From the NCBI GenBank assembly GCA_023386835.1, contig JAEWIY010000073.1, positions 1 to 46,959 of the forward strand: DNA of 46,959 bases, given 5' to 3'. A program made the translations under genes and the position numbers. A model generated the notes under the pieces. The model was not told the origin of the DNA. It worked only from the letters and a program-made list of their open reading frames with translations, and ran no database searches. Source of the stretch: Verrucomicrobiota bacterium. GTDB taxonomy: Bacteria > Verrucomicrobiota > Verrucomicrobiia > Opitutales > Opitutaceae. This document shows positions 1 through 8,603 of the stretch, in pieces. Position 1 is the first letter of the stretch, and each line of letters opens with the position of its first letter.

Positions 1-1
1 G

Positions 2-1186
2 GTGCGCACCTCGCTGCAGGGTTCCGCCGCCGCGTGGCGCGACCAAAGTGATAGTGAACGCGGCGGCTTCGGTGAAACACCACGCCATCCCGAGCCGGAA
101 ATGCTGCGCTTCATGTTGCGCGCCGACACGGAGACGGCCAACGCCGCCGCGGCCAACCTGCGCGCCACGCTGCGCAGCGCATTGCGCGATCCCGTCGATG
201 GCGGCTTCTTCCGGTACACCTCCGATCCGGCCGCCCGCCTGCCCTATTTCCAGAAGCGGCTGAGCGATCAGGCTCGCATGACGCTCGCGCTGCTTGATGC
301 CGCCGAAATCACGGGCGACACCACCTTCGCCGACGCCGCCCGCGCGACCCTCGACTATGTTTTGACGCAGCTCGCCCGGCCGGACGGCGGCTTCCACGCC
401 GGTCAGGACGCTACGGATACGGGAGCGCGGGCGTATTATGTCTGGACCTACCGCGATCTGACGCAGGCCATCGGACGCGAAGCGTCGGCCCTCGCCGAAG
501 CATATGGTGCCAAGCCTGACGGCAACGTTTCGCGGGAGGACGATCCCTCCGCCGCCCTGCTCGGCCAGAACATCCTCGCTGGCGCGCCGAACCCGGCTCA
601 CGCCGCCGCGCTCGCCAAACTGCGCGCCGTGCGCGGCCGGCGGCCGGCGCCCGCCGTCGACCCGACCGTCGTCGCGAATGAACAGGGGCTCATCCTGCTC
701 GCGCTCGCCCGGGCCGGACGTGAGTTGAAGGAACCACGGTTCACCGAAGCTGCGCAAGCCACCGCCAGCTTCATCAAGACGACCTTCGGTGACCCGAAAA
801 GTGGGCTGCGACGGCTCGCGGGCAGCAACGCCCCGGCCGGGCCCGAAGACTACGCGGCGATCGCGCTCGGCCTGCGCGCGCTCTCCGGTGACGAAAGCGA
901 GGCCGAGCCATGGTTGCGGGAAGCCGACGCCCGGTTCCTCGATTCGAACGACGGTATTCTCTACACCACGACAGCCGAGCTGCCGCGCGGCCTGTGGTTG
1001 CGGCTGCCCACGCCGGCCTCTACCCCGGGCGACTCCATTGCCCCGGCGCCCCTCCGGCTGATCGCGGGCGATCCCTTCCCGGAGCAGCTCGCCGCGCTGA
1101 TCGCCACACAGCATCGCGACGCCTCTCTGCCGGCCAGCGGTGATGTTCTGCTCGCGCTGCGACTCTACGTCGACCGACTGCCTTGA
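2..1186 (+). CDS. DUF255/YyaL-type (spermatogenesis-associated protein 20-like) protein, C-terminal part
   Basis: The 5' end is cut off by the window edge. The visible 394 residues match the (alpha/alpha)6-barrel part of the YyaL/SSP411 family. They include a GGFG..P+HPEPE motif near residue 21, an LSDQARMTLALLDAAEITGD helix pair near 87, and a GQDATDTGARAYYVWTYRD segment near 133 that corresponds to the family's DADSEGVEGAFYVW region. Full-length members are about 600-700 residues and carry an N-terminal thioredoxin-like domain, which would lie upstream of this window. The biochemical function of the family is not settled. The GTG at position 2 is simply the first in-frame start codon and is unlikely to be the true start. 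The stop codon overlaps an in-frame TTG of the next ORF, and the GH9 gene follows closely on the same strand. Confidence 0.8.
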   Translation: MRTSLQGSAAAWRDQSDSERGGFGETPRHPEPEMLRFMLRADTETANAAAANLRATLRSALRDPVDGGFFRYTSDPAARLPYFQKRLSDQARMTLALLDAAEITGDTTFADAARATLDYVLTQLARPDGGFHAGQDATDTGARAYYVWTYRDLTQAIGREASALAEAYGAKPDGNVSREDDPSAALLGQNILAGAPNPAHAAALAKLRAVRGRRPAPAVDPTVVANEQGLILLALARAGRELKEPRFTEAAQATASFIKTTFGDPKSGLRRLAGSNAPAGPEDYAAIALGLRALSGDESEAEPWLREADARFLDSNDGILYTTTAELPRGLWLRLPTPASTPGDSIAPAPLRLIAGDPFPEQLAALIATQHRDASLPASGDVLLALRLYVDRLP

Positions 1187-1209
1187 TCCTCATCCCCGAT
1201 CCCTTGGTC

Positions 1210-3735
1210 ATGATCTCCTCACCTGCTCGTCCGCGATCGGCGCTGTTCACCTGCACGTTGGCCCTGTCCGCCTTGGCCGGGCTCGGTTCACCGGCGCAGG
1301 CCCAGCTGCAGCTGAACCAGCAGGAGTACCTGGAGATGACCGGGCTCAACGTGATGCTCGCGCACGATTACTACCCCGAGAGTCATCAGGGTGGAGTCGG
1401 CATCATCCAGAATGGCCGCCGCGTGGCGACCAATGGCGATCTCCGGCTCGAACCGACACCGGGCCAGTGGCAGCCGACGCCGGTGGTGGGTCCGCGCCAG
1501 GTCGACCGCGCGACCCAGGAAGTCAGCGTCCGGATGACCTATCCGGACGAGTCGAAGAACCGGAAGGGATTTAATCCCATTGTGTATCCGGATCTCCACT
1601 TCAGCTACGTGGTGCGCGTCCGGCCGGAAGGACGCGCGTTTCGGATCATGGTCGATCTCGACGCACCGTTGCCGGCTGAGTGGATTGGGCGGGTCGGCTT
1701 TAACCTCGAACTTTTCCCCGGGTTTCTCTTCGGCAAGAGCTACCAACTCGGAGAGACCATCGGCATCTTTCCGCGGCAGGCGAACGGGCCCGCCGCATCA
1801 CCCCAACCGTTGTTGGAGGAGTTTCATCCGGGCCGCCACCTCGACTATGAACTCGCTCCGCTCGGTCGCGGCCGGACACTCCTCGTCGCGCCGGAAAGTG
1901 AGGAGCAGCGCATGACCATCGAGGCGGTGCGTGGCGGCGAACTCGAGCTGCTCGACGGCCGCGCGCAGCACAACAATGGCTGGTTCGTCGTGCGCGCCCT
2001 CGTTCCGTCCGGCGCCGCCCAGGGAGCAATCGAGTGGCTCGTCACCCCTCATGCGATCGAGGGGTGGAAACACACCCCCGTCGTGCAGGTGTCCCAAGTC
2101 GGTTACCATCCCCGGCAGCAAAAAATCGCGGTGATCGAGCTTGATCGCGACGAAACGGAGATCCGACCGATCACGCTGTGGCGTGCCACGCCAAAGGGTT
2201 TGGAGAAGGTGCTGGAGGAGCCGGGTCGGGAATGGGGCCGGTTCCTGCGCTATCGCTACCTGCGACTCGACTTTTCCGCAGTGACCGAACCCGGCATGTA
2301 CCTGGTTCGCTACGGCGACCAGGAATCGTCGATCTTCCAAATTCACCCGGCCGTCTTCCAACGGCACGTTTGGCAGCCGACGCTCGAGTACTTCCTGCCA
2401 GCCCAGATGTGCCACATGCGGGTCAACGACCGGTATCGGGTCTGGCATGACACCTGCCACCTCGATGATGCGCGGATGGCCCCGCTCAACCACAACCATT
2501 TCGACGGTTACCGGCAGGGCGAGGCGACACTGACCTCGTATCAACCCGGCCAGCACGTGCCCGGTTTAAACGTCGGCGGCTGGCATGACGCCGGCGACTA
2601 CGACATCCGCGTGGAATCGCAGGCCGGCACGATCCAGTGGCTGGCGCACGCCTGGGAGCTTTTCCGGCCCGCGCACGACAACACGTGGATCGACCAGACG
2701 ACACGGATCGTCGAGATTCACCGTCCGGACGGAAAGCCTGACCTCCTGCAGCAGATCGAGCATGGCGCGCTGGCCATCGTCGGCGGGTACCGCGCGCTGG
2801 GTCGCCTGTATCGCGGGCTGATCGAGCCCGATCTGCGCCAGTACGTGCTGCTGGGCGACGCGTCCGCGCAGACGGACAACGTGATCTTCTCGGGTGAAGT
2901 CGGCCCCGACACACCAACGATCGGCCGGCCGGGTTCGCCCGATGACCGTTGGGTTTTTACCGAGGTAAATCCAAGTCGTGAACTTAACGTGGCCGCCGGT
3001 CTTGCGGCGGCCGCGCGGGCGCTGCGCGGCTTCAATGACCCGCTGGCGGAGGATTGCGCGCGCATCGCCGAAGACCTGTGGCGTAACGTCGCCGATCCGC
3101 AGCCGGCCCACGCACTGGATGCCGCGGTGGAGTTGCTGCAGACCACCGGTCAGGACGTGTATGCCGACTACCTGCGTGCGCACGTGGATGCGGCCGCGTC
3201 CCAAGTTGAACGGTCGGGCTGGATCCTGGCGCGCGCCCTGCCGTTGGTGCAGGACGCTCCGTTTCAGGAGAAAGTCCGCACGGCCCTGCAATCCTACCGC
3301 AAGCAGGTCGACGAACTGGAGCGCGCCACTCCTTACGGCCTGCCCTACAAACCCGACATCTGGGGCGCCGGCTGGGGCATCCAGCGTTTCGGCGTGGAGC
3401 AGTACTTCCTGCACGCCCACGCGCCGGACATTTTTCCCGCGGACTATCTGTTGCACGCGCTCAACTTCGTCCTGGGCGTGCACCCTGGCAGCAATACGGC
3501 GTCGTTCGCGTCTGGTGTCGGCGCCAACTCGCTCACCACCGCCTATGGCACCAATCGCGGCGACTGGTCGTACATCCCCGGCGGCATCGGTTCTGGGACA
3601 GCGCTGATTCGTCCGGACTATCCCGAAATGCTGCATTGGCCGTTCCTGTGGCAGCAAACCGAGTACTGCCTGGGCCGGCCCACGTCGGACTTCGTTTTCC
3701 TGGTTCTGGCGGCCGACCACCTGCTGAATCGTTAA
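1210..3735 (+). CDS. Secreted glycoside hydrolase family 9 enzyme with Ig-like domain and extra N-terminal module
   Basis: 841 residues from the ATG at 1210. This start is chosen over the in-frame TTG at 1183 because it gives a clean signal peptide ending near AQA (about residue 31). Three parts are visible. Residues about 32-290 are a beta-rich region I do not recognise. Residues about 293-385 are a CelD_N-type Ig-like domain (VVQVSQVGYHP...). From about 385 comes the (alpha/alpha)6 GH9 catalytic domain. The catalytic-base motif GGWHDAGDYD places Asp460 and Asp463. The C-terminal GVHPGSNTASF stretch and Glu818 in LWQQTEYCLG are in the positions expected for the substrate loop and general acid. 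Family members hydrolyse beta-1,4-glucans, related glycans or chito-oligosaccharides; the specificity here cannot be read. Expected location is periplasm or outside. A weak 6-bp hairpin without a T-tract (3735-3754) follows the stop. Confidence 0.88.
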   Translation: MISSPARPRSALFTCTLALSALAGLGSPAQAQLQLNQQEYLEMTGLNVMLAHDYYPESHQGGVGIIQNGRRVATNGDLRLEPTPGQWQPTPVVGPRQVDRATQEVSVRMTYPDESKNRKGFNPIVYPDLHFSYVVRVRPEGRAFRIMVDLDAPLPAEWIGRVGFNLELFPGFLFGKSYQLGETIGIFPRQANGPAASPQPLLEEFHPGRHLDYELAPLGRGRTLLVAPESEEQRMTIEAVRGGELELLDGRAQHNNGWFVVRALVPSGAAQGAIEWLVTPHAIEGWKHTPVVQVSQVGYHPRQQKIAVIELDRDETEIRPITLWRATPKGLEKVLEEPGREWGRFLRYRYLRLDFSAVTEPGMYLVRYGDQESSIFQIHPAVFQRHVWQPTLEYFLPAQMCHMRVNDRYRVWHDTCHLDDARMAPLNHNHFDGYRQGEATLTSYQPGQHVPGLNVGGWHDAGDYDIRVESQAGTIQWLAHAWELFRPAHDNTWIDQTTRIVEIHRPDGKPDLLQQIEHGALAIVGGYRALGRLYRGLIEPDLRQYVLLGDASAQTDNVIFSGEVGPDTPTIGRPGSPDDRWVFTEVNPSRELNVAAGLAAAARALRGFNDPLAEDCARIAEDLWRNVADPQPAHALDAAVELLQTTGQDVYADYLRAHVDAAASQVERSGWILARALPLVQDAPFQEKVRTALQSYRKQVDELERATPYGLPYKPDIWGAGWGIQRFGVEQYFLHAHAPDIFPADYLLHALNFVLGVHPGSNTASFASGVGANSLTTAYGTNRGDWSYIPGGIGSGTALIRPDYPEMLHWPFLWQQTEYCLGRPTSDFVFLVLAADHLLNR

Positions 3736-3904
3736 CCGCCGCTCCGCTGGCGGTCCGGCACGGGTGGCGCGGCGGTGCGCAAAGCGCGTTTCGGGGTGGT
3801 GAACACCGGCCGACCGGTACAGATTCCTGACGGGATCTGGATCGCACCGGTGTTATGCGGCGGGCGATCGTGTGATCCGCCGCCCCCGCAACCCTCCGTT
3901 TTCC

Positions 3905-4252
3905 ATGAGCCCGCCCGATCCGCTGGACTCCCTGCTCGACCGCTGGGGAGAAGCGCCTGAAACCACCGCGCTCACGCCTGAAGTCTGGCGGCGGCTGGCC
4001 CATGCCATGCCCGCTGCGCGCCGGTCGCCCGCACGCGGCTGGCGCGCGTTGGACATCGTCTTCGGCCGCGTTTCGTTCGCGGTCACCTTTGTGGTCGCGT
4101 GCGCCCTGCTCGGACTTTTCCTCGCCGAGATGCGCGTGTCGCGGATCCATCAGGATCGGGACCGCCAGCTCGCGGAAACCTACCTGAAGTTGATCGATCC
4201 GCTTCTGGTCGTCTCCTCGAACCGGACATCTTCAGCCCACCCCGGGTCATGA
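3905..4252 (+). CDS. Small single-pass membrane protein of ECF locus (possible anti-sigma factor)
   Basis: 115 residues from the ATG at 3905. The N-terminal half is soluble (PPDPLDSLLDRWGEAPETTALTPEVWRRLAHAMP). One transmembrane helix lies at about residues 61-80 (VSFAVTFVVACALLGLFLAEM), followed by a short tail. The stop overlaps the ATG of the Spy-like gene (ATGA), so the two are translationally coupled, and an ECF sigma factor lies 0.45 kb downstream. Topology and context suggest an anti-sigma or sensor partner. No zinc-type HxxxCxxC anti-sigma motif is visible, so this role is inference. The 169-bp gap upstream (3736-3904) probably holds the operon promoter, but I see no convincing -35/-10 pair. 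Confidence 0.7.
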   Translation: MSPPDPLDSLLDRWGEAPETTALTPEVWRRLAHAMPAARRSPARGWRALDIVFGRVSFAVTFVVACALLGLFLAEMRVSRIHQDRDRQLAETYLKLIDPLLVVSSNRTSSAHPGS

Positions 4253-4704
4253 AACACGTTGCCCTCGTACTTCTGTTGGGCGCCTTGGCCGGTTTGGCGG
4301 CGCACCTCATTTGGTTCCAAGCCCGGCGTCCGACCGAAGTCGATACAGCCGCCGGCGCACTCACCTGGCTGCGCGAAGACCTGCGCCTGAGCGAAGAGCA
4401 ATTCGCGCGCGTCAAGGCGATCCACGAGCAGTCCAGCCCGCAGTTTCAGCAACTCGCCGCCGAGGCCGCCCGAATGCGGACCGAACTCGAGGTGTTCGAA
4501 CGTCAGCGGCAGACGGACGGCGAGATCGATTTTATTGCCTTCGCGCAGTTCGTGCAGATGCGACGCGAGTTTGACCGGGCGTGCGCGGAATCGACCCGCC
4601 AGCTCATCGCCGCGACCGCCCGCGAAATGACGGAAGGCCAGCGCGAACGTTACCTCGAATGGTTGAACCCCGCCCGGCGCTTGACCGGCGAGCGCTTCAA
4701 CTAA
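4249..4704 (+). CDS. Spy/CpxP-like periplasmic heavy-metal resistor family protein
   Basis: 151 residues. An N-terminal hydrophobic segment (residues 3-22, VALVLLLGALAGLAAHLIWF) acts as a signal anchor. The rest is a helical periplasmic domain with two LTxxQ-like motifs, LSEEQ near residue 45 and MTEGQ near 127, which are the hallmark of the Spy/CpxP/ZraP fold. Between them are long charged helices (QQLAAEAARMRTELEVFERQ). Family members act as periplasmic chaperones or envelope-stress and metal sensors. The start ATG overlaps the stop of the upstream membrane protein, and the sigma factor starts 6 nt after this stop. It is probably the periplasmic sensing or effector arm of the ECF locus. A much longer in-frame extension upstream (to 4099) is rejected because it overlaps the preceding gene. 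Confidence 0.8.
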   Translation: MKHVALVLLLGALAGLAAHLIWFQARRPTEVDTAAGALTWLREDLRLSEEQFARVKAIHEQSSPQFQQLAAEAARMRTELEVFERQRQTDGEIDFIAFAQFVQMRREFDRACAESTRQLIAATAREMTEGQRERYLEWLNPARRLTGERFN

Positions 4705-4710
4705 GGCCCC

Positions 4711-5310
4711 TTGCCCCTCGCCACCCCACAGGATCTCGACGATTTTCGGGCGCTGCGGGACGGAGACGACGCCGCGCTCGACCGCCTCATCGCGCGCTGG
4801 CAACGTCCGTTGCTCGCGTTTGCGTGGCGCTACCTGCACGACGAAGCGGACGCGCGCGACCTCGTGGCGGAAACCTTCGTCAAACTTTACCAGGTCCGCG
4901 ACCGCCTGAGGGCCGACACAAACCTGCCCGCTTGGTTGTTCACGACGCTGGCCAATCGCTGCCGCAACCAGCATCGCTGGCGTCAGCGCCACCCAGCCTG
5001 CAGCCTCGACGCCGAGCTGGGACAGGGCTCAGCGAAGCCGCGCCCAAACGGACCGGCGGATGACGCACCCGCGCCCGATGAGGCGCTGGCCCACAAGGAG
5101 GAGCTGGCCGCGCTGAATGCCGCGATCGCCCGGCTGCCGCACGACTTGAAGACGGCCTTGTTCCTGCACCATTTCGAACACCTGTCGTATCGGGAAATTG
5201 GCGACGTCACGGGCTGCCAGGAACGTGGTGTGGAGACGCGCCTGTACCGCGCCCGCCAGGCATTGCGCCAGGCCCTGGCGCCGTTCCACGAGCAGGCGGC
5301 CTGCCGTTGA
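4711..5310 (+). CDS. ECF-type RNA polymerase sigma factor
   Basis: 199 residues. The sigma region 2 motif (DEADARDLVAETFVKLYQ, residues about 45-62) binds core polymerase and the -10 element. It is followed by WLFTTLANRCRNQHRWRQR (region 2.4 and linker). Region 4 (ALNAAIARLPHDLKTALFLHHFEHLSYREIGDVTGCQERGVETRLYRARQALRQ, about 131-185) is a typical -35-binding helix-turn-helix. The start is a TTG at 4711, with AAGG 4 nt upstream; no other usable start precedes region 2. It is the last gene of a three-gene unit, after a membrane protein and a Spy-like protein. A linker of about 35 residues rich in Ala and Pro separates the two sigma domains. It probably directs an envelope-stress regulon including its own operon. 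Confidence 0.9.
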   Translation: MPLATPQDLDDFRALRDGDDAALDRLIARWQRPLLAFAWRYLHDEADARDLVAETFVKLYQVRDRLRADTNLPAWLFTTLANRCRNQHRWRQRHPACSLDAELGQGSAKPRPNGPADDAPAPDEALAHKEELAALNAAIARLPHDLKTALFLHHFEHLSYREIGDVTGCQERGVETRLYRARQALRQALAPFHEQAACR

Positions 5311-5352
5311 CACAACGCGCCGGTTCAATCCCCCGCTTTGGCGCGAAGCCCA

Positions 5353-7770
5353 TTACTCGCGCCGGCGATCCGCCCAGGCCGCACAACTGGCGAGGACGTA
5401 AGCTGCCGCCGCGGCAAAAAAGAGCGCCGTCACGCCTGCGGCGAAGCCCAGCAGCGTCGCGGCGGCCGGGGTGACCACCGACACACATCCGTTGATGGCC
5501 CACGCCCACGGGATCCACTCGGGCGACCGTCGCTCGAGTTCCCGCAGCCCAAGCGGAAACGCACACCCCAGCGCCGCCCCCATCGGAAGCAGCGTGATCA
5601 GGGCCACCACAACCTGCACGCCCAAGGGCGCACTCGCGGTCAGTTTCGACCCCACCGGAAGGAGCACCAGACTGAGCAGGATCAGGAGTGCGATTCCCAG
5701 CGTGACCCGCCGGCGGGAATCCGGGCGTGCGTCCCAACGTTGTGAATACCAGCTGCCGATTCCGGCAAACACCAGCAGCCCGGACAACACCACGGCCGCC
5801 GCGACCAGCGGACTGCCCAGCCACGCGTGCAGCCGCATCATCAGCCCGATCTCGACAAACATGAAGCCGGTTCCCAGCGCCGCGTAGTACACGAACAACG
5901 CTCCCCGCCCTGAACGCTTTCCTCGCAACCAGCCCAACGGCACGAGAATGAGCACCACCGCGAGCCCAAGCAGCTGCACCAGCGTCAAGCCGACCAGCAA
6001 GGTCCCGAGCTCCACAAACGGCAGCCGGCCTTCCGGCCACTGCGCCCGTAAACGCTGTGTCTCGCTCCAGCGCCAGAATTGGGAAAACCACGGTCGATCA
6101 TCGGTGGGCGGTCGCACCAACCACGGCGAATCCCGGTACACTCCCTCCCTGTCACCTGCCAGCAACCGGTCCACTTGGGCAAAGAAGCCGGGATCCGGCC
6201 AGGCGTTGAATTGCTCGCGCTCGCCGGGCGTCAATCCGGGCAGTACCAGCGGGTCGAAGCTGCGTTCTTCACAAAAGGCGCGCACCGCCGCCGCGAGTCC
6301 GGTCTCGACCGGACGGCGTTCCACCACGAACGCCACCTGCGACCAACTCCGCACGGCCACGAGATGTCGTGCCGGTTCCACGACGCCACGTGCTTCGAGA
6401 GACTCGAGCAGCGTCGCCAGCAACCGCACGGCATGGCGGACGGGAAAGTCGAGCGGCGCCGTCACAACCAGCGCACCATCGGGGGAGAGGCGATCCCACG
6501 CCTCGGCGAACGCTTCCCGCGTGATCAGAAACTGCTCGCGAGCCGCCCCCAGGCCGGCACTGCCGGGGACTCCCACCGGTGGGAAGAGAATCAGATCGAA
6601 GGCTTCTTTTCCCGCGCGCAGATAGTGCCGCCCCGGCCGCACCTCGACCGTGACACCAGGCAGCGTCCATTCCGCAAAATGCTCGTGGGGCTGTGTCTGC
6701 AACAATGCCACCAGCCCACGGTGCGGCTCGACTACCATCGTCTCGCTCGCCCCCTGCCGCACCGCGTACGCCGCCGCGCCATCGAGGCCGGTCTCGAGGA
6801 GCAGCACCCGCCGACGCTCGCCGCCCACCCAACCCACGGCCGCCGGCGTCCAGTCCCACCACTCCGGGCCGGCCGCTTCCGCCGGACCGAGCAACGAACC
6901 GTAACTGTATCCATCAATGAATACCGCCGGCCGCACCGGAAGCTCACCCGCAAAATTTAAGCTCAACGGCGCCGTCGGCCGCAGGCCGGGCGCTTCGATG
7001 ATCTGGACCCATCCCTGGGCGCTCGCCCGGGCCGCCACAACTGACGCCCCCGGCAGTTCGAGCGCAAAGGCCACGGGCTTGAACTGCGACGGCCGCAAGC
7101 TCAAGGGCCAGTGGGCGGCAGCCACGGTCAGCACCAGGACCAACCACAACCCTCTGCGCCCTCGCGTCGCGGCAGACATGCACCCCACTCCCGCTGACGC
7201 CGCGAGCAGCGCCGGAACGATCGCCGAACGCCCCGGCTCCAGCAGGCTGACTGCCGCCGCGCCAGCAAGCCCACCGGCGCCAGCCCCCAGCAGGTTCGCA
7301 AAATAAAGCCGTCCGGCGTCGCGCGCTCCCGCCGTCAGCAGCACGCTGGTGGCGAGCCCACCCGCCAAAAACGCCGGCAGGAGCCACGCGTACACCCACA
7401 ACAGCGCCAGCCATTGCCGCGAGTCGATCAGGAGCAGCTGCAGGTCGAAACCGATGGCGGCACCCTGCGAGAACCGCAGACCAACGGTCATCGCCAACGA
7501 CGCGGCGACGGCCAACCACGGCACAAGGGTGGCGTGACGAGCCACCCAAGCCGACCTCCAACGACTCAGCAGCGTCCCCGCGGCGCCGAAACCAAGCAGC
7601 GCCACCGCCACGACCATGTACGCAAAGTTGTGCCAGTGCACGTACCCGAGCACCTGCATCAACACGACCTGGTGGGCCGTGATGCCGGCTGAGAGCCCGG
7701 CCAGCGCCACCCGCTGACGAACGCCGATGCCGGCGCTGGCCAGCGGTTCGCGCGGACCGACTGTTGTCAT
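5353..7770 (-). CDS. Polytopic membrane protein with spermidine-synthase-like domain (degraded SAM motif)
   Basis: 805 residues from the ATG at 7770. About seven N-terminal transmembrane helices are followed by a soluble spermidine-synthase/methyltransferase-like Rossmann domain (residues about 315-545), and then about seven C-terminal helices ending in RRRE. The overall layout matches the membrane-embedded spermine/spermidine synthase family. In the Rossmann domain the usual GGGDG-type SAM loop reads ETGLDGAAA. The segment that normally carries the catalytic Asp (D-x-I-x-D) reads DLILFPPVGVP, lacking the second Asp. So the fold is recognisable but polyamine-synthase activity is doubtful. The start is 10 nt after the stop of the exported isoaspartyl methyltransferase gene, so the two are probably one transcript. 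It converges on the ECF sigma gene. Confidence 0.75.
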   Translation of the reverse strand: MTTVGPREPLASAGIGVRQRVALAGLSAGITAHQVVLMQVLGYVHWHNFAYMVVAVALLGFGAAGTLLSRWRSAWVARHATLVPWLAVAASLAMTVGLRFSQGAAIGFDLQLLLIDSRQWLALLWVYAWLLPAFLAGGLATSVLLTAGARDAGRLYFANLLGAGAGGLAGAAAVSLLEPGRSAIVPALLAASAGVGCMSAATRGRRGLWLVLVLTVAAAHWPLSLRPSQFKPVAFALELPGASVVAARASAQGWVQIIEAPGLRPTAPLSLNFAGELPVRPAVFIDGYSYGSLLGPAEAAGPEWWDWTPAAVGWVGGERRRVLLLETGLDGAAAYAVRQGASETMVVEPHRGLVALLQTQPHEHFAEWTLPGVTVEVRPGRHYLRAGKEAFDLILFPPVGVPGSAGLGAAREQFLITREAFAEAWDRLSPDGALVVTAPLDFPVRHAVRLLATLLESLEARGVVEPARHLVAVRSWSQVAFVVERRPVETGLAAAVRAFCEERSFDPLVLPGLTPGEREQFNAWPDPGFFAQVDRLLAGDREGVYRDSPWLVRPPTDDRPWFSQFWRWSETQRLRAQWPEGRLPFVELGTLLVGLTLVQLLGLAVVLILVPLGWLRGKRSGRGALFVYYAALGTGFMFVEIGLMMRLHAWLGSPLVAAAVVLSGLLVFAGIGSWYSQRWDARPDSRRRVTLGIALLILLSLVLLPVGSKLTASAPLGVQVVVALITLLPMGAALGCAFPLGLRELERRSPEWIPWAWAINGCVSVVTPAAATLLGFAAGVTALFFAAAAAYVLASCAAWADRRRE

Positions 7771-7780
7771 GCCGAATCCA

Positions 7781-8482
7781 CTACGACCGACCGGCCCCAC
7801 GCACCAGCGGCACAAAACGCACCGCCAACAGCGTCCGGGTGCGCACCTTGCCGCCCCGTTTCGTCACGAGCACGAGATTCTGCGCCCCAAACCGGGGCCC
7901 GACCGGGATTAGCATGCGCCCGCCGTCCGCCAGTTGTGCGACCAACGGCGGCGGAATCGTCTCGGCCGCCGCGGTCACCACAATCACCTCAAACGGCGCC
8001 TCTTCCGGCCAGCCGTGGTATCCATCCCCCTGCCGCACCTGCACGTGGTCGAGACCGGCCGCGCGCAAGGCCGCTGCTCCGCGTTCCGCCAGCGCCGGCA
8101 CGATCTCAATCGAATACACCCGCTGGCTGATCGCGCCCAAGATCGCCGCCTGGTAACCCGAACCGGTGCCAATCTCGAGCACCTTGGTTTCAGGCCGCAC
8201 CTGCGCCGCCTCCGTCATGAAGGCGACGATGTACGGCTGCGAAATCGTCTGACCGTGCCCAATGGGCAGCGGTGTGTCGTCGTACGCGCGCGCCTGCAGC
8301 GACTCGGGGACAAACAAATGCCGCGGGACCCGTCCAATCGCCCGCAAAGTCGCGACGTCCTCAATCCCACGTCGTTCGATCTGGTCCCGCAGCATGCGTT
8401 CGCGTTCAGGCTCCCGGTCATCGGTCGCCATCACCGGAAGCACGAGCACCAAACCCAGCATGAACCACCGCCGCGGGAACAT
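7781..8482 (-). CDS. pcm: Protein-L-isoaspartate O-methyltransferase, exported form
   Basis: 233 residues. It methylates L-isoaspartyl residues using SAM, starting repair of aged proteins. Motif order is typical of the family: RxxMLRDQIERRGI near residue 29, then VPRHLFVPE, then DDTPLPIGHGQTISQPYIVAFM (substrate-binding loop, about 68-89). Next come VLEIGTGSGYQAAILG (SAM motif I, about 101-116) and VYSIEIVPALA. The C-terminal segment is GGRMLIPVG...QNLVLVTK. The N-terminus (FPRRWFMLGLVLVLPVMA) is hydrophobic and reads as a signal peptide, so the enzyme is probably periplasmic, as in several Gram-negative lineages. The next gene downstream, 10 nt away, is the membrane spermidine-synthase-like protein. 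Confidence 0.92.
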   Translation of the reverse strand: MFPRRWFMLGLVLVLPVMATDDREPERERMLRDQIERRGIEDVATLRAIGRVPRHLFVPESLQARAYDDTPLPIGHGQTISQPYIVAFMTEAAQVRPETKVLEIGTGSGYQAAILGAISQRVYSIEIVPALAERGAAALRAAGLDHVQVRQGDGYHGWPEEAPFEVIVVTAAAETIPPPLVAQLADGGRMLIPVGPRFGAQNLVLVTKRGGKVRTRTLLAVRFVPLVRGAGRS

Positions 8483-8603
8483 GAGGTTAGGCTAACCGCC
8501 GGCCGGCCCGCCGCAAATTTGCCGCGCCGCTTTCGCCCGCGGCCACGGACTAACGCGTCAGCTGTCGACGAACCCGTTGCGCGTGACTGCGCCGCCAGGC
8601 GCC

